This document shows, piece after piece, positions 25,392-33,791 of a DNA stretch of 55,664 nt; within the stretch, counting starts at the first letter, position 1, and each line of letters begins with the position of its first letter. A program made the position numbers and the translations under genes. Below the pieces are notes generated by a model, which was not told where the DNA came from, ran no database searches, and worked only from the letters and a program-made list of their open reading frames with translations. The stretch comes from CAYMEK01 sp964389305. Lineage in GTDB: Bacteria > Spirochaetota > Spirochaetia > SZUA-6 > DRHE01. Where the stretch lies: assembly GCA_964389305.1 (NCBI GenBank), contig CAYMEK010000025.1, positions 1 to 55,664 on the forward strand, in the 5' to 3' direction.

Positions 25392-27114
25392 GCCGCATTC
25401 CGTTGTAAAGTACCTGGCGAACGGTCTGGACCAGAGTGATGCGGCTGACCACCAGGTCCGGATTTTCGTTATGAAGCACCGGGTTTTCGTGCCAGTAGTG
25501 ACTGAAGATCTGGGCCGTGTCGAAGAGGTGGGCGGTCACAATCGAAGGATCCAGTTTCCTGGCCGCCTGGACAACGATTTCCGGATACAGCGCCATTTGT
25601 TTCACCAGTTTCCATTCGTCCTCCTGGACGAGAAGCTCGGGCCTGAAGGTTCCTTCCCGGAACCTGTCTTTGCGCTCGCCGAACTTGCGCAGCATACTGG
25701 ATATGCGGGCGCCCGTGTACTGCAGGTACGGACCGGTACTACCGGTGAAGGCTATCGATTCCCGGGGATCGAAGATCATATCCTTGAGCGGGGAGGGTTG
25801 AAGCAGGTAGTAGTTGAGGGCGCCCAGGGCGATTTTTTCGGCCGTGCCCGCGAGGTCACCCACCTCCTCTTCGCGCTGCTTTTCCCGGATCTCCTCGGCC
25901 GCCAGGCGCTCCAGGTCTTCGATCAGGTCGTCTGCGTCCACCACCGTACCTTCCCTGGATTTCATCTTGCCTTCCGGTAGATTCACCATGCCGTAGGCCA
26001 GGTGGCGAAGATTTTCCGCCCACTCGTAGCCGAGCAGCCCGAGAACCTTGAACAGGACCTGAAAATGGTAGCGCTGCTCGTTGCCCACAACGTAGATCAT
26101 CCGATCGAAAGGCCAATCCCGATATCTCTGGATGGCCGTTCCCAGATCCTGGGTCAGGTACAACGTGGTCCCGTCGCTGCGGCGCAGCACTTTCTTATCC
26201 AGTCCCTCATCCGTCAGATCCACCCAAACCGAGCCGTCCTGCTCCGTGTAGAAGACCTCATTTCGCAGACCTTCTTCCACAGCTCTTCGTCCGAGCAGAT
26301 ACGTTTCGCTCTCCAGGTAGGTCCTGTCGAAGCTGACCCGGGTTTTCCGGTAGGTCTGCTCGATCCCCTCTATGGCCCAGCCGTTCATCATCGCCCAGAG
26401 TTTCCGTACCTCCGGCTCACCGTCCTCCCAGCGTTTTAACATCTGCCGTGCCTGCTCCTCGGTCTCGGGCTCCTGCTTGGCCCATTCGGCAAAGCGGACA
26501 TAGAAGTCCCCGACCAGGTGATCTCCTTTCTGGTTACTGCTGGCGGGAGTGGTTCCCTCACCGAAACGCTGGTAGGCCAGCATCGACTTGCATATGTGCA
26601 CCCCTCGATCGTTGATGAGATTCACCTTGAGAACCGTGGCGCCCGCCGCCGAGAGTATCCTGTCGATGCTCATACCCAGGGCGTCGTTGCGCAGATGGCC
26701 GAGATGCAGAGGCTTGTTGGTGTTCGGGCTGGAGAACTCCACCACGATCCGTTGTCCTTTAAGCTCCTCTCCCATTCCGTACAGGTCCACGGCCTGGAGC
26801 ACGTTCCCGATCACCTCCCCGGTGACGGTTAGACGGTCCAGGTGGACATTCAGGTAGGGACCCTTGACTTCCAAACGGCCGCTTTCGGGCTCCGCTGTCA
26901 CCCTGGCTTGGAGCCGACCGGCTACGCGTTCGGCGATATCCTTGGCAGGTGCGCGGATCAAACCGGCGTAGGGAAACATGGGGAAGGCCAGGTCGCCCAG
27001 TTCCGGGCGGGGAGGCGTCTCAATCACCAGCTCTATTCCGCCCAAGCTCCGTCCGAGCTCTTCCTCTAGAGCCTGCCTGACCATTTCTCTCCACAACCGC
27101 TTATGTCTATTCAT
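25360..27114 (-). CDS. argS: Arginyl-tRNA synthetase
   Basis: 584-residue class I arginyl-tRNA synthetase. An N-terminal Add-1 domain (about 1-85) precedes the catalytic core with SSPNTNKPLHLGHLRND, the HIGH-equivalent HLGH. The KMSKS-equivalent reads KMKSREG, and a DALR anticodon-binding domain follows (about 470-584). The ATG at 27114 overlaps the pgeF stop and has CGGAG nine bases upstream; the open frame further upstream is not conserved. Its 3' end runs 32 bp into the convergent CAP gene. Confidence 0.96.
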   Translation of the reverse strand: MNRHKRLWREMVRQALEEELGRSLGGIELVIETPPRPELGDLAFPMFPYAGLIRAPAKDIAERVAGRLQARVTAEPESGRLEVKGPYLNVHLDRLTVTGEVIGNVLQAVDLYGMGEELKGQRIVVEFSSPNTNKPLHLGHLRNDALGMSIDRILSAAGATVLKVNLINDRGVHICKSMLAYQRFGEGTTPASSNQKGDHLVGDFYVRFAEWAKQEPETEEQARQMLKRWEDGEPEVRKLWAMMNGWAIEGIEQTYRKTRVSFDRTYLESETYLLGRRAVEEGLRNEVFYTEQDGSVWVDLTDEGLDKKVLRRSDGTTLYLTQDLGTAIQRYRDWPFDRMIYVVGNEQRYHFQVLFKVLGLLGYEWAENLRHLAYGMVNLPEGKMKSREGTVVDADDLIEDLERLAAEEIREKQREEEVGDLAGTAEKIALGALNYYLLQPSPLKDMIFDPRESIAFTGSTGPYLQYTGARISSMLRKFGERKDRFREGTFRPELLVQEDEWKLVKQMALYPEIVVQAARKLDPSIVTAHLFDTAQIFSHYWHENPVLHNENPDLVVSRITLVQTVRQVLYNGMRLIGVPFLDRM

Positions 27115-27886
27115 TATCAGGTACTCCGATACTGGCCAGCATGTGGATGCATCCCGGGCCGTCTCGCCGATATGAGGCAAGTTGAGGGGAACAAACGGTA
27201 CAGTCCAGGCAGACCAGGACTTCGCCTATCCCGAGGCGGCGCAGGAGGGCAACATTCGCCTCCCGAAGATCGAGGAACAGCTCTTTTCGCCTCCGGCGTA
27301 CGCTTTCCGGTCCGAAGCGACGTCGAAAATACCGGTAGCGGCCCGCATCCACCCGGTAGCAGCAACTTCCGATGCCGGGTCCGATGACTACGGTCAAATC
27401 CGAGGCCCGGCTTCCGAACTCCCGCTCAAGGCTCTTCACTCCTTCGACCGCGATTCCCGTACCCTGCCAGCCGGAATGTAGAAGACCGAAGGCCCCCCGC
27501 CTGCGATCTACCAGGAAGATCGGCAGGCAGTCTGCGACCGTAACCGTGAGCAGAACATCCGGGCGGTCCGTAACCAGACCGTCCGCTTCCAGCCGGGATG
27601 TGTCGTAGGCCCCTCCACCACGAAGCACCACAACCTTCCTGGAGTGTACCTGCTTGCAGTAGTACACCTTCTCCGAATCCGCCTTCAATCCTTGCAGGTA
27701 ACGGTCCCGGTTGGGATTCCCGCCCTGACTGCCGTCTCCGGGCCCCATATCTCCCGCTCTTTTCAAGGTGATCCTGGCCTGCAACGGCAGAGGGGCTGCC
27801 CCCATTGAAGGGCGGCCCGACGGTGCGGATAGTGGAATCCGGACATCTTCTTTACCGTCTTGCGGGGCGAGCCGGTACTCGAGCAT
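27107..27886 (-). CDS. pgeF: PgeF/YfiH peptidoglycan-editing or purine nucleoside phosphorylase-like protein
   Basis: 259-residue DUF152 (laccase-domain) protein. The metal-site motifs are KQVHS, TVADCLPI, HSGWQGT and GPGIGSCCYRVD. The family is described both as a peptidoglycan-editing factor that avoids L-Ser in the stem peptide and as an adenosine/inosine phosphorylase-deaminase; sequence cannot separate these roles. It is the first gene of a two-gene operon with argS. The predicted promoter ends 11 nt upstream of the ATG and there is no SD sequence. Confidence 0.88.
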   Translation of the reverse strand: MLEYRLAPQDGKEDVRIPLSAPSGRPSMGAAPLPLQARITLKRAGDMGPGDGSQGGNPNRDRYLQGLKADSEKVYYCKQVHSRKVVVLRGGGAYDTSRLEADGLVTDRPDVLLTVTVADCLPIFLVDRRRGAFGLLHSGWQGTGIAVEGVKSLEREFGSRASDLTVVIGPGIGSCCYRVDAGRYRYFRRRFGPESVRRRRKELFLDLREANVALLRRLGIGEVLVCLDCTVCSPQLASYRRDGPGCIHMLASIGVPDNE

Positions 27887-27897
27887 TGCAGAACTGT

Positions 27898-27926
27898 ATT
27901 GAATCAGAGCGTTCCGTGATAGTCAA
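27898..27926 (-). promoter_or_regulatory. Probable pgeF-argS promoter
   Basis: Minus strand: TTGACT (27926-27921), a 17-nt spacer and TTCAAT (27903-27898). The ATG lies 11 nt beyond the -10, leaving a leader of only a few bases. Confidence 0.5.
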
Positions 27927-27957
27927 TCCACCGCGATCCTCTTAGAGATACACAGAC

Positions 27958-27987
27958 TTGACAAACGATAAATACGGTTCATAGTGA
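27958..27987 (+). promoter_or_regulatory. Possible promoter of the MBL-fold gene
   Basis: A perfect -35, TTGACA (27958-27963), with an 18-nt spacer to TAGTGA (27982-27987). The -10 is weak. The downstream gene has CGGAG seven bases before its ATG. Confidence 0.45.
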
Positions 27988-28003
27988 TATTCGGAGCTGC
28001 TTC

Positions 28004-28879
28004 ATGAGCCGTGTAGAAATCGTCGTTCTGGTCGAGGATACCGTCCATATCCCTAAAATGAGGGCGGAGCACGGACTTTCCCTCTATGTGGACACGGGAC
28101 GCTTTCGCCTGCTCTTCGATACCGGAGCTTCGGCCCTGTTTCTGGGCAATGCCAAACAGCTTGGAATCCGGCTACACGATCTTGATGCCCTGATTCTCAG
28201 CCACAACCACTACGATCATACAGGCGGCGTCGAGTTCCTGGTCGACCTGTACTCCGATGTACCGGCAATATACGGTCATCCCAAGGTGTTCGAAAAGTCT
28301 TACGCCAAGAGAGATGCTCAATCTGGTCAGGAGAGCGCCCCGCGGGCCGGCCGGCCTATCGGTTTCCCCTATCCCCTGGGAGTGAAGGATCTGCAGAAAC
28401 GGGGCGTCCGGGTGACAATGAATCGCGAGCCCCTGGAGGTCGGTGAGGGGGTCTGGTTGAGTGGAGAAATACCTTGCCGCTGCCCCTTCGAGGAGGTGGA
28501 GAAGGGGTTATTTCTGGATCCGGAACTGAGCATGCCGGACACCCTGAGTGACGATCAGGCCCTAATCCTGAGGGAGGACAAGGGCTTGATTGTGCTCACC
28601 GGCTGCTGCCATCGTGGATTAGTAAACACCCTGGAAGCCATGCGTGCTCTTTTCCCCGCCGAACCGCTCTGGGCGATTGTCGGGGGCTTCCACTTGCTTC
28701 ACGCCGACAAGAAACGGATACGCAGCACCCTGCAGTATCTGAAAGAATGGAAACCGGAGCTGATCCTGGCCGGGCACTGTACGGGTTTCGACGCCATGTG
28801 CGGTCTGCGCAGAGTATTCGGCAAGCGGCTTCATCCTCTATCTGTGGGCAAGCGTTTTGTCGTCCAGGATCACAGATGA
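28004..28879 (+). CDS. Metallo-beta-lactamase-fold hydrolase
   Basis: 291 residues. The metal motif SHNHYDHTGG (HxHxDH) is at about 66-75, with LTGCCHRGL and ILAGHCTG as later His-bearing motifs. The arrangement matches the clade annotated as dihydropterin-beta-RFAP synthase or Tflp-like MBL proteins, which bind pterin-like substrates in archaea. The true bacterial substrate is unknown. It is a single gene, divergent from pgeF. Confidence 0.78.
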   Translation: MSRVEIVVLVEDTVHIPKMRAEHGLSLYVDTGRFRLLFDTGASALFLGNAKQLGIRLHDLDALILSHNHYDHTGGVEFLVDLYSDVPAIYGHPKVFEKSYAKRDAQSGQESAPRAGRPIGFPYPLGVKDLQKRGVRVTMNREPLEVGEGVWLSGEIPCRCPFEEVEKGLFLDPELSMPDTLSDDQALILREDKGLIVLTGCCHRGLVNTLEAMRALFPAEPLWAIVGGFHLLHADKKRIRSTLQYLKEWKPELILAGHCTGFDAMCGLRRVFGKRLHPLSVGKRFVVQDHR

Positions 28880-28930
28880 GGTGAAGCTGTTATTGCTCCG
28901 AAGGTATTTTCTGACTCCGGCGACGGCGTC

Positions 28931-29371
28931 TCAGGCTTGATTCGGGCTACTCGTAAGGACCCGCTTTTCCCCTTCGATGATGTCCTTCAGCGTGACTCCA
29001 GTGAGATGCTCCCGGATGGTGTCATAAAAGCTGTTCCATATCGGCGCCAGGGCGCAGCTTGACTGCCTCGGACAGGGCTTCAGGTCGTGATCCGTACAGG
29101 GAGTGGGGTAAAGGGATTCTCCGACTGCATCGAGAATTGTCTTCACGGATATTTCCGCCGGTTCGTAATTGAGCACGAAGCCGCCCTTGGGTCCCCGCAC
29201 CGATCGAATGATCCCCGCCTTCTTGAGCTTGAAGAAGATCTGTTCGAGGAACTCCGGGGACAGCTCTTCATCTCTGGCGATCTGGCTGATCGAGATTGGT
29301 TCTTCTCGTGCCCGAGAGGCCAGGTTGACGACCGCCCGAACCCCGTATCTGCCTTTGGTAGTCAATCTCAT
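28931..29371 (-). CDS. Rrf2-family transcriptional regulator, likely Fe-S binding
   Basis: 146 residues. The winged-helix N-terminus MRLTTKGRYGVRAVV is diagnostic of Rrf2, followed by ISQIARDEELSPEFLEQIFFKLKKAG and RGPKGGF (wing). Three cysteines occur at about 89, 97 and 103 in the pattern Cx7Cx5C, close to the cluster ligands of IscR and NsrR. It is therefore a likely sensor of Fe-S status, redox or NO. The ATG at 29371 has AAGAGGTGG upstream; the longer frame back to 29452 is unconserved. Plausible targets in this window are sufBDSU or fprA, but nothing proves it. Confidence 0.88.
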   Translation of the reverse strand: MRLTTKGRYGVRAVVNLASRAREEPISISQIARDEELSPEFLEQIFFKLKKAGIIRSVRGPKGGFVLNYEPAEISVKTILDAVGESLYPTPCTDHDLKPCPRQSSCALAPIWNSFYDTIREHLTGVTLKDIIEGEKRVLTSSPNQA

Positions 29372-29486
29372 CCGCACCACCTCTTGCCTGGTTGTCTCTC
29401 CCGCCACCGGACTGGAGAGATACGTCCCCTTCTCATCCTCACACCGACGCACCGCCAGGGTAAAGCCGGGGAGGGTAACGCCAAAA

Positions 29487-29534
29487 CTTACTTATTATGT
29501 AAAGTATCATACCACTTCTTAACGGTTTTTGCAA
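29487..29534 (-). promoter_or_regulatory. rrf2 promoter with adjacent AT-rich dyad
   Basis: Minus strand: TTGCAA (29534-29529), a 17-nt spacer and TATGAT (29511-29506). Directly downstream, across the expected start site, lies an imperfect AT-rich inverted repeat between ACTTAC and GTAAAGT (29487-29505). That position suits autorepression by Rrf2. Confidence 0.55.
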
Positions 29535-29545
29535 ACAGAATTTAC

Positions 29546-30913
29546 CTATAAGGCCGTTCCTTGCACCCTGGTTCGATCGCGGGCTGACAGCAGGCGGTCG
29601 CCCAGCAGGATAGCAAAGCCCAGGAAAAAGCTTACCGCCACCAGGATGTCCGATCCGGCGAGCTTGCCGGCCAGGGCGGTCAGGCCCCCCAGGCAGGCGG
29701 CCGCCAGGGCGGCGGGCCGGCGGAGAGGCCGGCCGAGCAGCCCGGCAAGGATGGGAACGAACAGGCCGCCGGAGAACACCGAATAGCCCAGCAGCAGGGA
29801 AGGGATAATTCCTCCGGAAAATATTCCCACCAAAACAGCGGCTGCCCCGCAAAACACGACTGTGAGCCGAGGCACCAGCAGCCGGTCCGTAGCGCCTTGA
29901 TGCAGAAAGTCCACCGAGATAATAGCCGACATGGTGAGCAGGGTGGTATCCGCCGAGGATAGAAAGGCGGACAGCAGGGCTATCAGCAGCAGCGCCCCGA
30001 GCCACGGCGGCAGGGCCCGGCCAGCCAGAAGCGGCAGGGCCGCCTCCGGGGCCGCCTCCGGGAACAAGGCCCTGGAGATCAATCCACAAGCGGTGACTAA
30101 GAGCGTCACGGGAACAATGATCGCGATGGAGATCAACACTCCCCTGCGGGCCGCTCGCTCGCTGCCGGAGCAGAAGATGCGGGAAAGCATATCGGGTCCT
30201 ATCAGATAGGTGGAGCCCACAACGAGGACAAGGAGTGCAAGATCGAAGAGAGAGAAGCTCGGTGAAACGGGGAAGCTGAACATCACAGGGGGCAGGGTGG
30301 AGCGCAGGCCCGCCAGGCCGCCGATCAGGCGCAGACCGATCAGCGCGGAACAGCCGATGCCCAGGAAGATGAGCAGGGCCTGGAAGAGATCGGTCCTGAT
30401 TACGGATATCTGTCCGCCGGCCGCCGTGTACAGGACAAATACGGCCCCGCCGGCGGCGGTCCAGATCAGGGGATCGCCTCCGAGGAAGGTGCAGAGGATG
30501 CTGCCGGCGGCGCGAGCCTGGGCCCCTACGATACCCATCCAGGCGACCAGGATGAATATACCGGCCAGCTTTCGCATCACAGGGCCGTACCAGCCACCGA
30601 TCAACTCTGGAAGGGTATAAACGATGCGGCTCCTGAGCGAGCGCAGGAAAAACAGAAGCAGCGACAGGCCGATGGGACCGACCAGCAGCCACCAGCTACC
30701 CGTGAGACCCCGCTGAAAGGCGAGGCCGGCCAGCCCCAGCGTGCTCGATCCGCCGACGATGGTAGCCGCCAGGGAGCCGCCCGTGGCGAGACCCGAAGAT
30801 CTTCTCCCGGCCAGCCAGTAGTCAGCCGCCGAGCGTACTCTGAGAAAAGCGAAGGCCGCGACAGTACATATCAGGACCAAGTAGGCTGCCAGGGCTAACG
30901 GAAACGCTGTCAT
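29546..30913 (-). CDS. Sodium:solute symporter (SSF) family transporter
   Basis: 455-residue integral membrane protein with about 12-13 hydrophobic helices. SSF features are YWLAGRRSSGLATGGSLAAT near the N-terminus, the GGSSTLGLAG region, YLIGPDMLSRIFC and LSAFLSSADTTLLTMSAI. The last is the characteristic sodium-site helix with an SSADT motif. The substrate is unknown (SSF carries sugars, proline, pantothenate, carboxylates and others). I chose ATG 30913 because it opens directly into helix 1; an in-frame ATG at 30949 adds 12 polar residues. It is a single gene next to rrf2. Confidence 0.85.
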   Translation of the reverse strand: MTAFPLALAAYLVLICTVAAFAFLRVRSAADYWLAGRRSSGLATGGSLAATIVGGSSTLGLAGLAFQRGLTGSWWLLVGPIGLSLLLFFLRSLRSRIVYTLPELIGGWYGPVMRKLAGIFILVAWMGIVGAQARAAGSILCTFLGGDPLIWTAAGGAVFVLYTAAGGQISVIRTDLFQALLIFLGIGCSALIGLRLIGGLAGLRSTLPPVMFSFPVSPSFSLFDLALLVLVVGSTYLIGPDMLSRIFCSGSERAARRGVLISIAIIVPVTLLVTACGLISRALFPEAAPEAALPLLAGRALPPWLGALLLIALLSAFLSSADTTLLTMSAIISVDFLHQGATDRLLVPRLTVVFCGAAAVLVGIFSGGIIPSLLLGYSVFSGGLFVPILAGLLGRPLRRPAALAAACLGGLTALAGKLAGSDILVAVSFFLGFAILLGDRLLSARDRTRVQGTAL

Positions 30914-30993
30914 GCACCCGAGATTAACCCAAGAGCCGGAGGGCCGCAAGGCCGGTCCCGTGAAGCGATGGCCGCGGATTCTCTTTATTCAAC

Positions 30994-31815
30994 TCACAAA
31001 TTTTGGTACGGCAGAGCTTTTTGCTCCACGAACTCCTGCAAGCACCTGCATATGTAACCAATAATGTTTTGTTCGACTTTTTTACTCATGTGATGCAGAT
31101 CAAAAAGCACGACGTGTACTATCCGGTTCAGCCTGTCCAATCGGACGATCACTATTTTACCCGAAAGCATGCTGATCACTCCGTGCAGCTTGAGCTGGAT
31201 ATCCCTTATAACCGTTCCCTCACTGTGCCGTATTGACTGATCGTTCAATATGCATGCCATCCCGCCGATGCTTATATCTACAATATCTCCGACGTAAAGG
31301 TCGTCGTTTACCTTGAAATTGACGCTGCAGCCGGCCCCGCCGGCGGCACGTACGTATCTTCTACGCCCTCTGGCTTCATTCGCATCCAGTATTTTTAATA
31401 TTACCTCTTTAACTCTTTGCAGATCAGAGATATAGGAAATGAAGCCGCATTGTACTTCCAGATCGAATAGGTATTTTTCCGCCCACACATCCTTCTTGTT
31501 CAATCGTGCATCGGTAAGTATCCCGATATGAGTATCCCGTGTTCCCTCGCTGCTTATAATGCTCCCTACGTATTGGAACCACTGCCCGTCGTCTTGCCCA
31601 GCGTCGATATTAACATAAAGTATAGAGTTCCGGTATTCCCTCACCAGCTCTAAGGCGAGGCTATGGTCGTATACCAGGTAGGCTTCGAAGCCTGCGTGCA
31701 CCAGGTCGTGATACATTTTTTCAATCAGGAAAGGAGGATGGAGGAAAAAAACCTTGCGCTCGAAGAACGGCGTTCGGTGCCGCTCTTGTTCGTTACCGGT
31801 CATCTCAATCAGCAA
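30994..31815 (-). CDS. PilZ-domain protein with N-terminal receiver-like region
   Basis: 273 residues. The C-terminal half holds a PilZ c-di-GMP-binding domain: the RRYVR element (RxxxR, about 152-156) and DISIGGM (DxSxxG, about 179-185). The N-terminal 140 residues look like a degenerate receiver domain (HAGFEAYLVYDHSLALELV, ILYVNIDAG, HIGILTDARL) without a clear acidic pocket. It should respond to cyclic di-GMP, for example in motility or surface behaviour. It borders the catabolic island but has its own promoter and faces away. Confidence 0.78.
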   Translation of the reverse strand: MLIEMTGNEQERHRTPFFERKVFFLHPPFLIEKMYHDLVHAGFEAYLVYDHSLALELVREYRNSILYVNIDAGQDDGQWFQYVGSIISSEGTRDTHIGILTDARLNKKDVWAEKYLFDLEVQCGFISYISDLQRVKEVILKILDANEARGRRRYVRAAGGAGCSVNFKVNDDLYVGDIVDISIGGMACILNDQSIRHSEGTVIRDIQLKLHGVISMLSGKIVIVRLDRLNRIVHVVLFDLHHMSKKVEQNIIGYICRCLQEFVEQKALPYQNL

Positions 31816-31895
31816 GCAATCACAGAAGACCCCTTGGCTTACAGCGCCTGCCGGGTCGCCTTCGCACCTCTGTGTGAGAGAGAGTTTACAACTCC

Positions 31896-31924
31896 AAGAT
31901 ATTCGATTGAAGAACCTATTTCAA
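31896..31924 (-). promoter_or_regulatory. Promoter of the PilZ gene
   Basis: Minus strand: TTGAAA (31924-31919), a 17-nt spacer and TATCTT (31901-31896). Good sigma70-type match about 80 bp before the start codon. Confidence 0.55.
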
Positions 31925-31975
31925 GGAAAGCTTCGATGCGCAGGGTAACGGGTATTGGTATTGTAGATTTTATGA

Positions 31976-31992
31976 TTGTATTACTGTATAAT
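31976..31992 (+). promoter_or_regulatory. Aldolase-operon promoter and candidate GntR operator
   Basis: TTGTATTACTG (31976-31986) fits the FadR/GntR half-site pattern TGT-N3-AC and abuts a perfect -10, TATAAT (31987-31992). The -35 is poor (TTGTAG at 31961-31966, spacer 20). A repressor here would block polymerase, and a poor -35 is typical of a regulated promoter. Confidence 0.5.
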
Positions 31993-32080
31993 AATTGGTA
32001 AAATGAGTTCTGCAGGAGCCGGTGCGAATAAGCACTGCAGCTTCGCCCTGTTGGAACCACGATGTTAAGCGGAGAGAGCG

Positions 32081-32956
32081 ATGGCAGTCGTTAATGCAAA
32101 AGAAATCCTCATCAAGGCCACGGTAGAAAGGTATGCCGTAGGAGCCTTTAATGTAACAAATATCGTTCAGATGGAGGCTGTAGTGGAAGCGGCGGTCGGT
32201 AGGAACGCCCCGCTCATTATCCAGACTTCCGTAACGCCTTCCAAGTTTCTGGGACCAGAGGTACTGGTTTCCGTTTACAGAACCCTGGCAGAATCCGCAC
32301 CCATACCTATCTGCCTGCACCTGGACCACTGCACCGACGTGGAATACTGCAAGCGGTGCGCGGATGCAGGATACACCAATATCATGATCGACGCTTCGAG
32401 ACAGGTATTCGAGGAAAACGTCAGGCAGACAAAAAAGGTGGTCGACTATTGCCACCGGGTCGGGAAGATATCGGTGGAGGGCGAGCTGGGCACGGTTTCC
32501 GGCGTGGAAGATCAGGTTCGGGTGGCCGAAGATGAGGCCGCTCTCTGCGATCCTGCCCGGGCCTTGGAGTTCGTCGACAGCACAGGAGTGGATCTGCTTG
32601 CCCCGGCTATTGGAACGGCCCACGGCATCTACAAGACGGAAAACCCGAAGCTGGATTTTGAGAGGCTTAAGACGATAAGCGATCTTCTCAATGGCGAGAC
32701 GCCGAGAGTCCCCGTGGTGATCCATGGCGGAACCGGCCTGCATCCGCAGGTGGTTAGAAAGCTGATTTCTCTTGGGGGGTCGAAATTCAACGTCTCAACA
32801 GAGCTGAAGCATGTTCTCATAGATTCCACCTACGAATATATTTCCGCCCATAGAGAGGAATACAATCCCGGGAAGGTCGACGGCGCGGTGAAAGCGGGGA
32901 TCAAGAAAAGCGTCGAGTCCTGGATCGATCTGCTGGGCTGCGCAGGCAAAGCCTGA
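32081..32956 (+). CDS. Class II fructose-bisphosphate-aldolase-family enzyme
   Basis: 291-residue Zn-dependent class II aldolase (FbaA/GatY/KbaY family). It has GAFNVTN at the N-terminus, the zinc-site histidines in HLDHCTD and GTAHGIY, and the phosphate and zinc motif IHGGTG. Family members split ketose bisphosphates to DHAP plus an aldehyde. The substrate here is unknown, and the cluster shows no sugar kinase. It is the first gene of a run with a HAD phosphatase, a dehydrogenase and a GntR regulator. Ribosome-binding site GCGGAGAGAG. Confidence 0.85.
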   Translation: MAVVNAKEILIKATVERYAVGAFNVTNIVQMEAVVEAAVGRNAPLIIQTSVTPSKFLGPEVLVSVYRTLAESAPIPICLHLDHCTDVEYCKRCADAGYTNIMIDASRQVFEENVRQTKKVVDYCHRVGKISVEGELGTVSGVEDQVRVAEDEAALCDPARALEFVDSTGVDLLAPAIGTAHGIYKTENPKLDFERLKTISDLLNGETPRVPVVIHGGTGLHPQVVRKLISLGGSKFNVSTELKHVLIDSTYEYISAHREEYNPGKVDGAVKAGIKKSVESWIDLLGCAGKA

Positions 32957-33017
32957 ACGGGTCGTAGACTCCGCAAGCTTTTTATAACGGCTTTAATGTA
33001 TTTCCAAGGAGACAGCG

Positions 33018-33782
33018 ATGGCTGAAATCAAAGCACTGATTTTCGATCAGGACGGGGTGATTATCGATACCGAGCGTGACGGACACCGGGTAGCCTTTAA
33101 TAAGACATTCAAGGAGTTCGGCTTCAATGTGGAGTGGGATGTGGATTACTATCACGAGCTTCTTCAAATCGCCGGCGGGAAGGAAAGAATGAAGCATCAT
33201 CTCCGCACCCGTGGGTTCGGAATAGAGATTCAACCCGGGCAGGAAGAGGAGTTGATCAAGAGGCTGCATAAGCGAAAGACGGAGATATTTATCGAGCTCA
33301 TAGAAAGCGGGCAGCTTCCCCCGCGGCCGGGGATCAAGAGGATCATGGGAGAGGCTATGGACCGGGGCATTAAAATGGGAATCTGCACCACTTCTAATGA
33401 GAAAGCGGCGCACGCGGTTGCTTACAAGATACTCGAAGGCTTTACCTTCAATTTTGTGCTGGCGGGGGATGTTGTCAGCAAGAAGAAACCGGATCCGGAG
33501 ATCTACCTTCTGGCTCTGCAGAGATCCGGACTCAAACCGCAGGAGTGCATCGTCATTGAAGATTCCCGCAACGGCGTTCTGGCTGCCAAGGCTGCAGGCA
33601 TGCACGTAGTGGCGACTACCAACTACTACACGGAGCGAGAGGATTTGAGTCAGGCGGATATTGTGGTAACCTGCTTGGGCGACCCCGAGGGTCAGAAGGG
33701 GGAGTTGAAAAGAGGAGGGGCCGGACTCGATTATCAAGGCGTCCTGTATCTCGATCAATTGCTGAAGCATTTCGGCGGCTAG
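33018..33782 (+). CDS. HAD-family phosphatase or beta-phosphoglucomutase-like
   Basis: 254 residues. HAD motif I FDQDGVIIDTE (DxD at about 10-12), motif II TTSN, the Lys in SKKKPDPEIY and motif IV EDSRNGVLAA are all present, with an alpha-helical CbbY-type cap between. It dephosphorylates, or isomerises, a small sugar phosphate. It follows the aldolase by 61 bp with an AAGGAGA ribosome-binding site and sits 9 bp before the dehydrogenase. It may dephosphorylate a pathway intermediate or remove a toxic one. Confidence 0.82.
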   Translation: MAEIKALIFDQDGVIIDTERDGHRVAFNKTFKEFGFNVEWDVDYYHELLQIAGGKERMKHHLRTRGFGIEIQPGQEEELIKRLHKRKTEIFIELIESGQLPPRPGIKRIMGEAMDRGIKMGICTTSNEKAAHAVAYKILEGFTFNFVLAGDVVSKKKPDPEIYLLALQRSGLKPQECIVIEDSRNGVLAAKAAGMHVVATTNYYTEREDLSQADIVVTCLGDPEGQKGELKRGGAGLDYQGVLYLDQLLKHFGG

Positions 33783-33791
33783 GGGAGCGCC

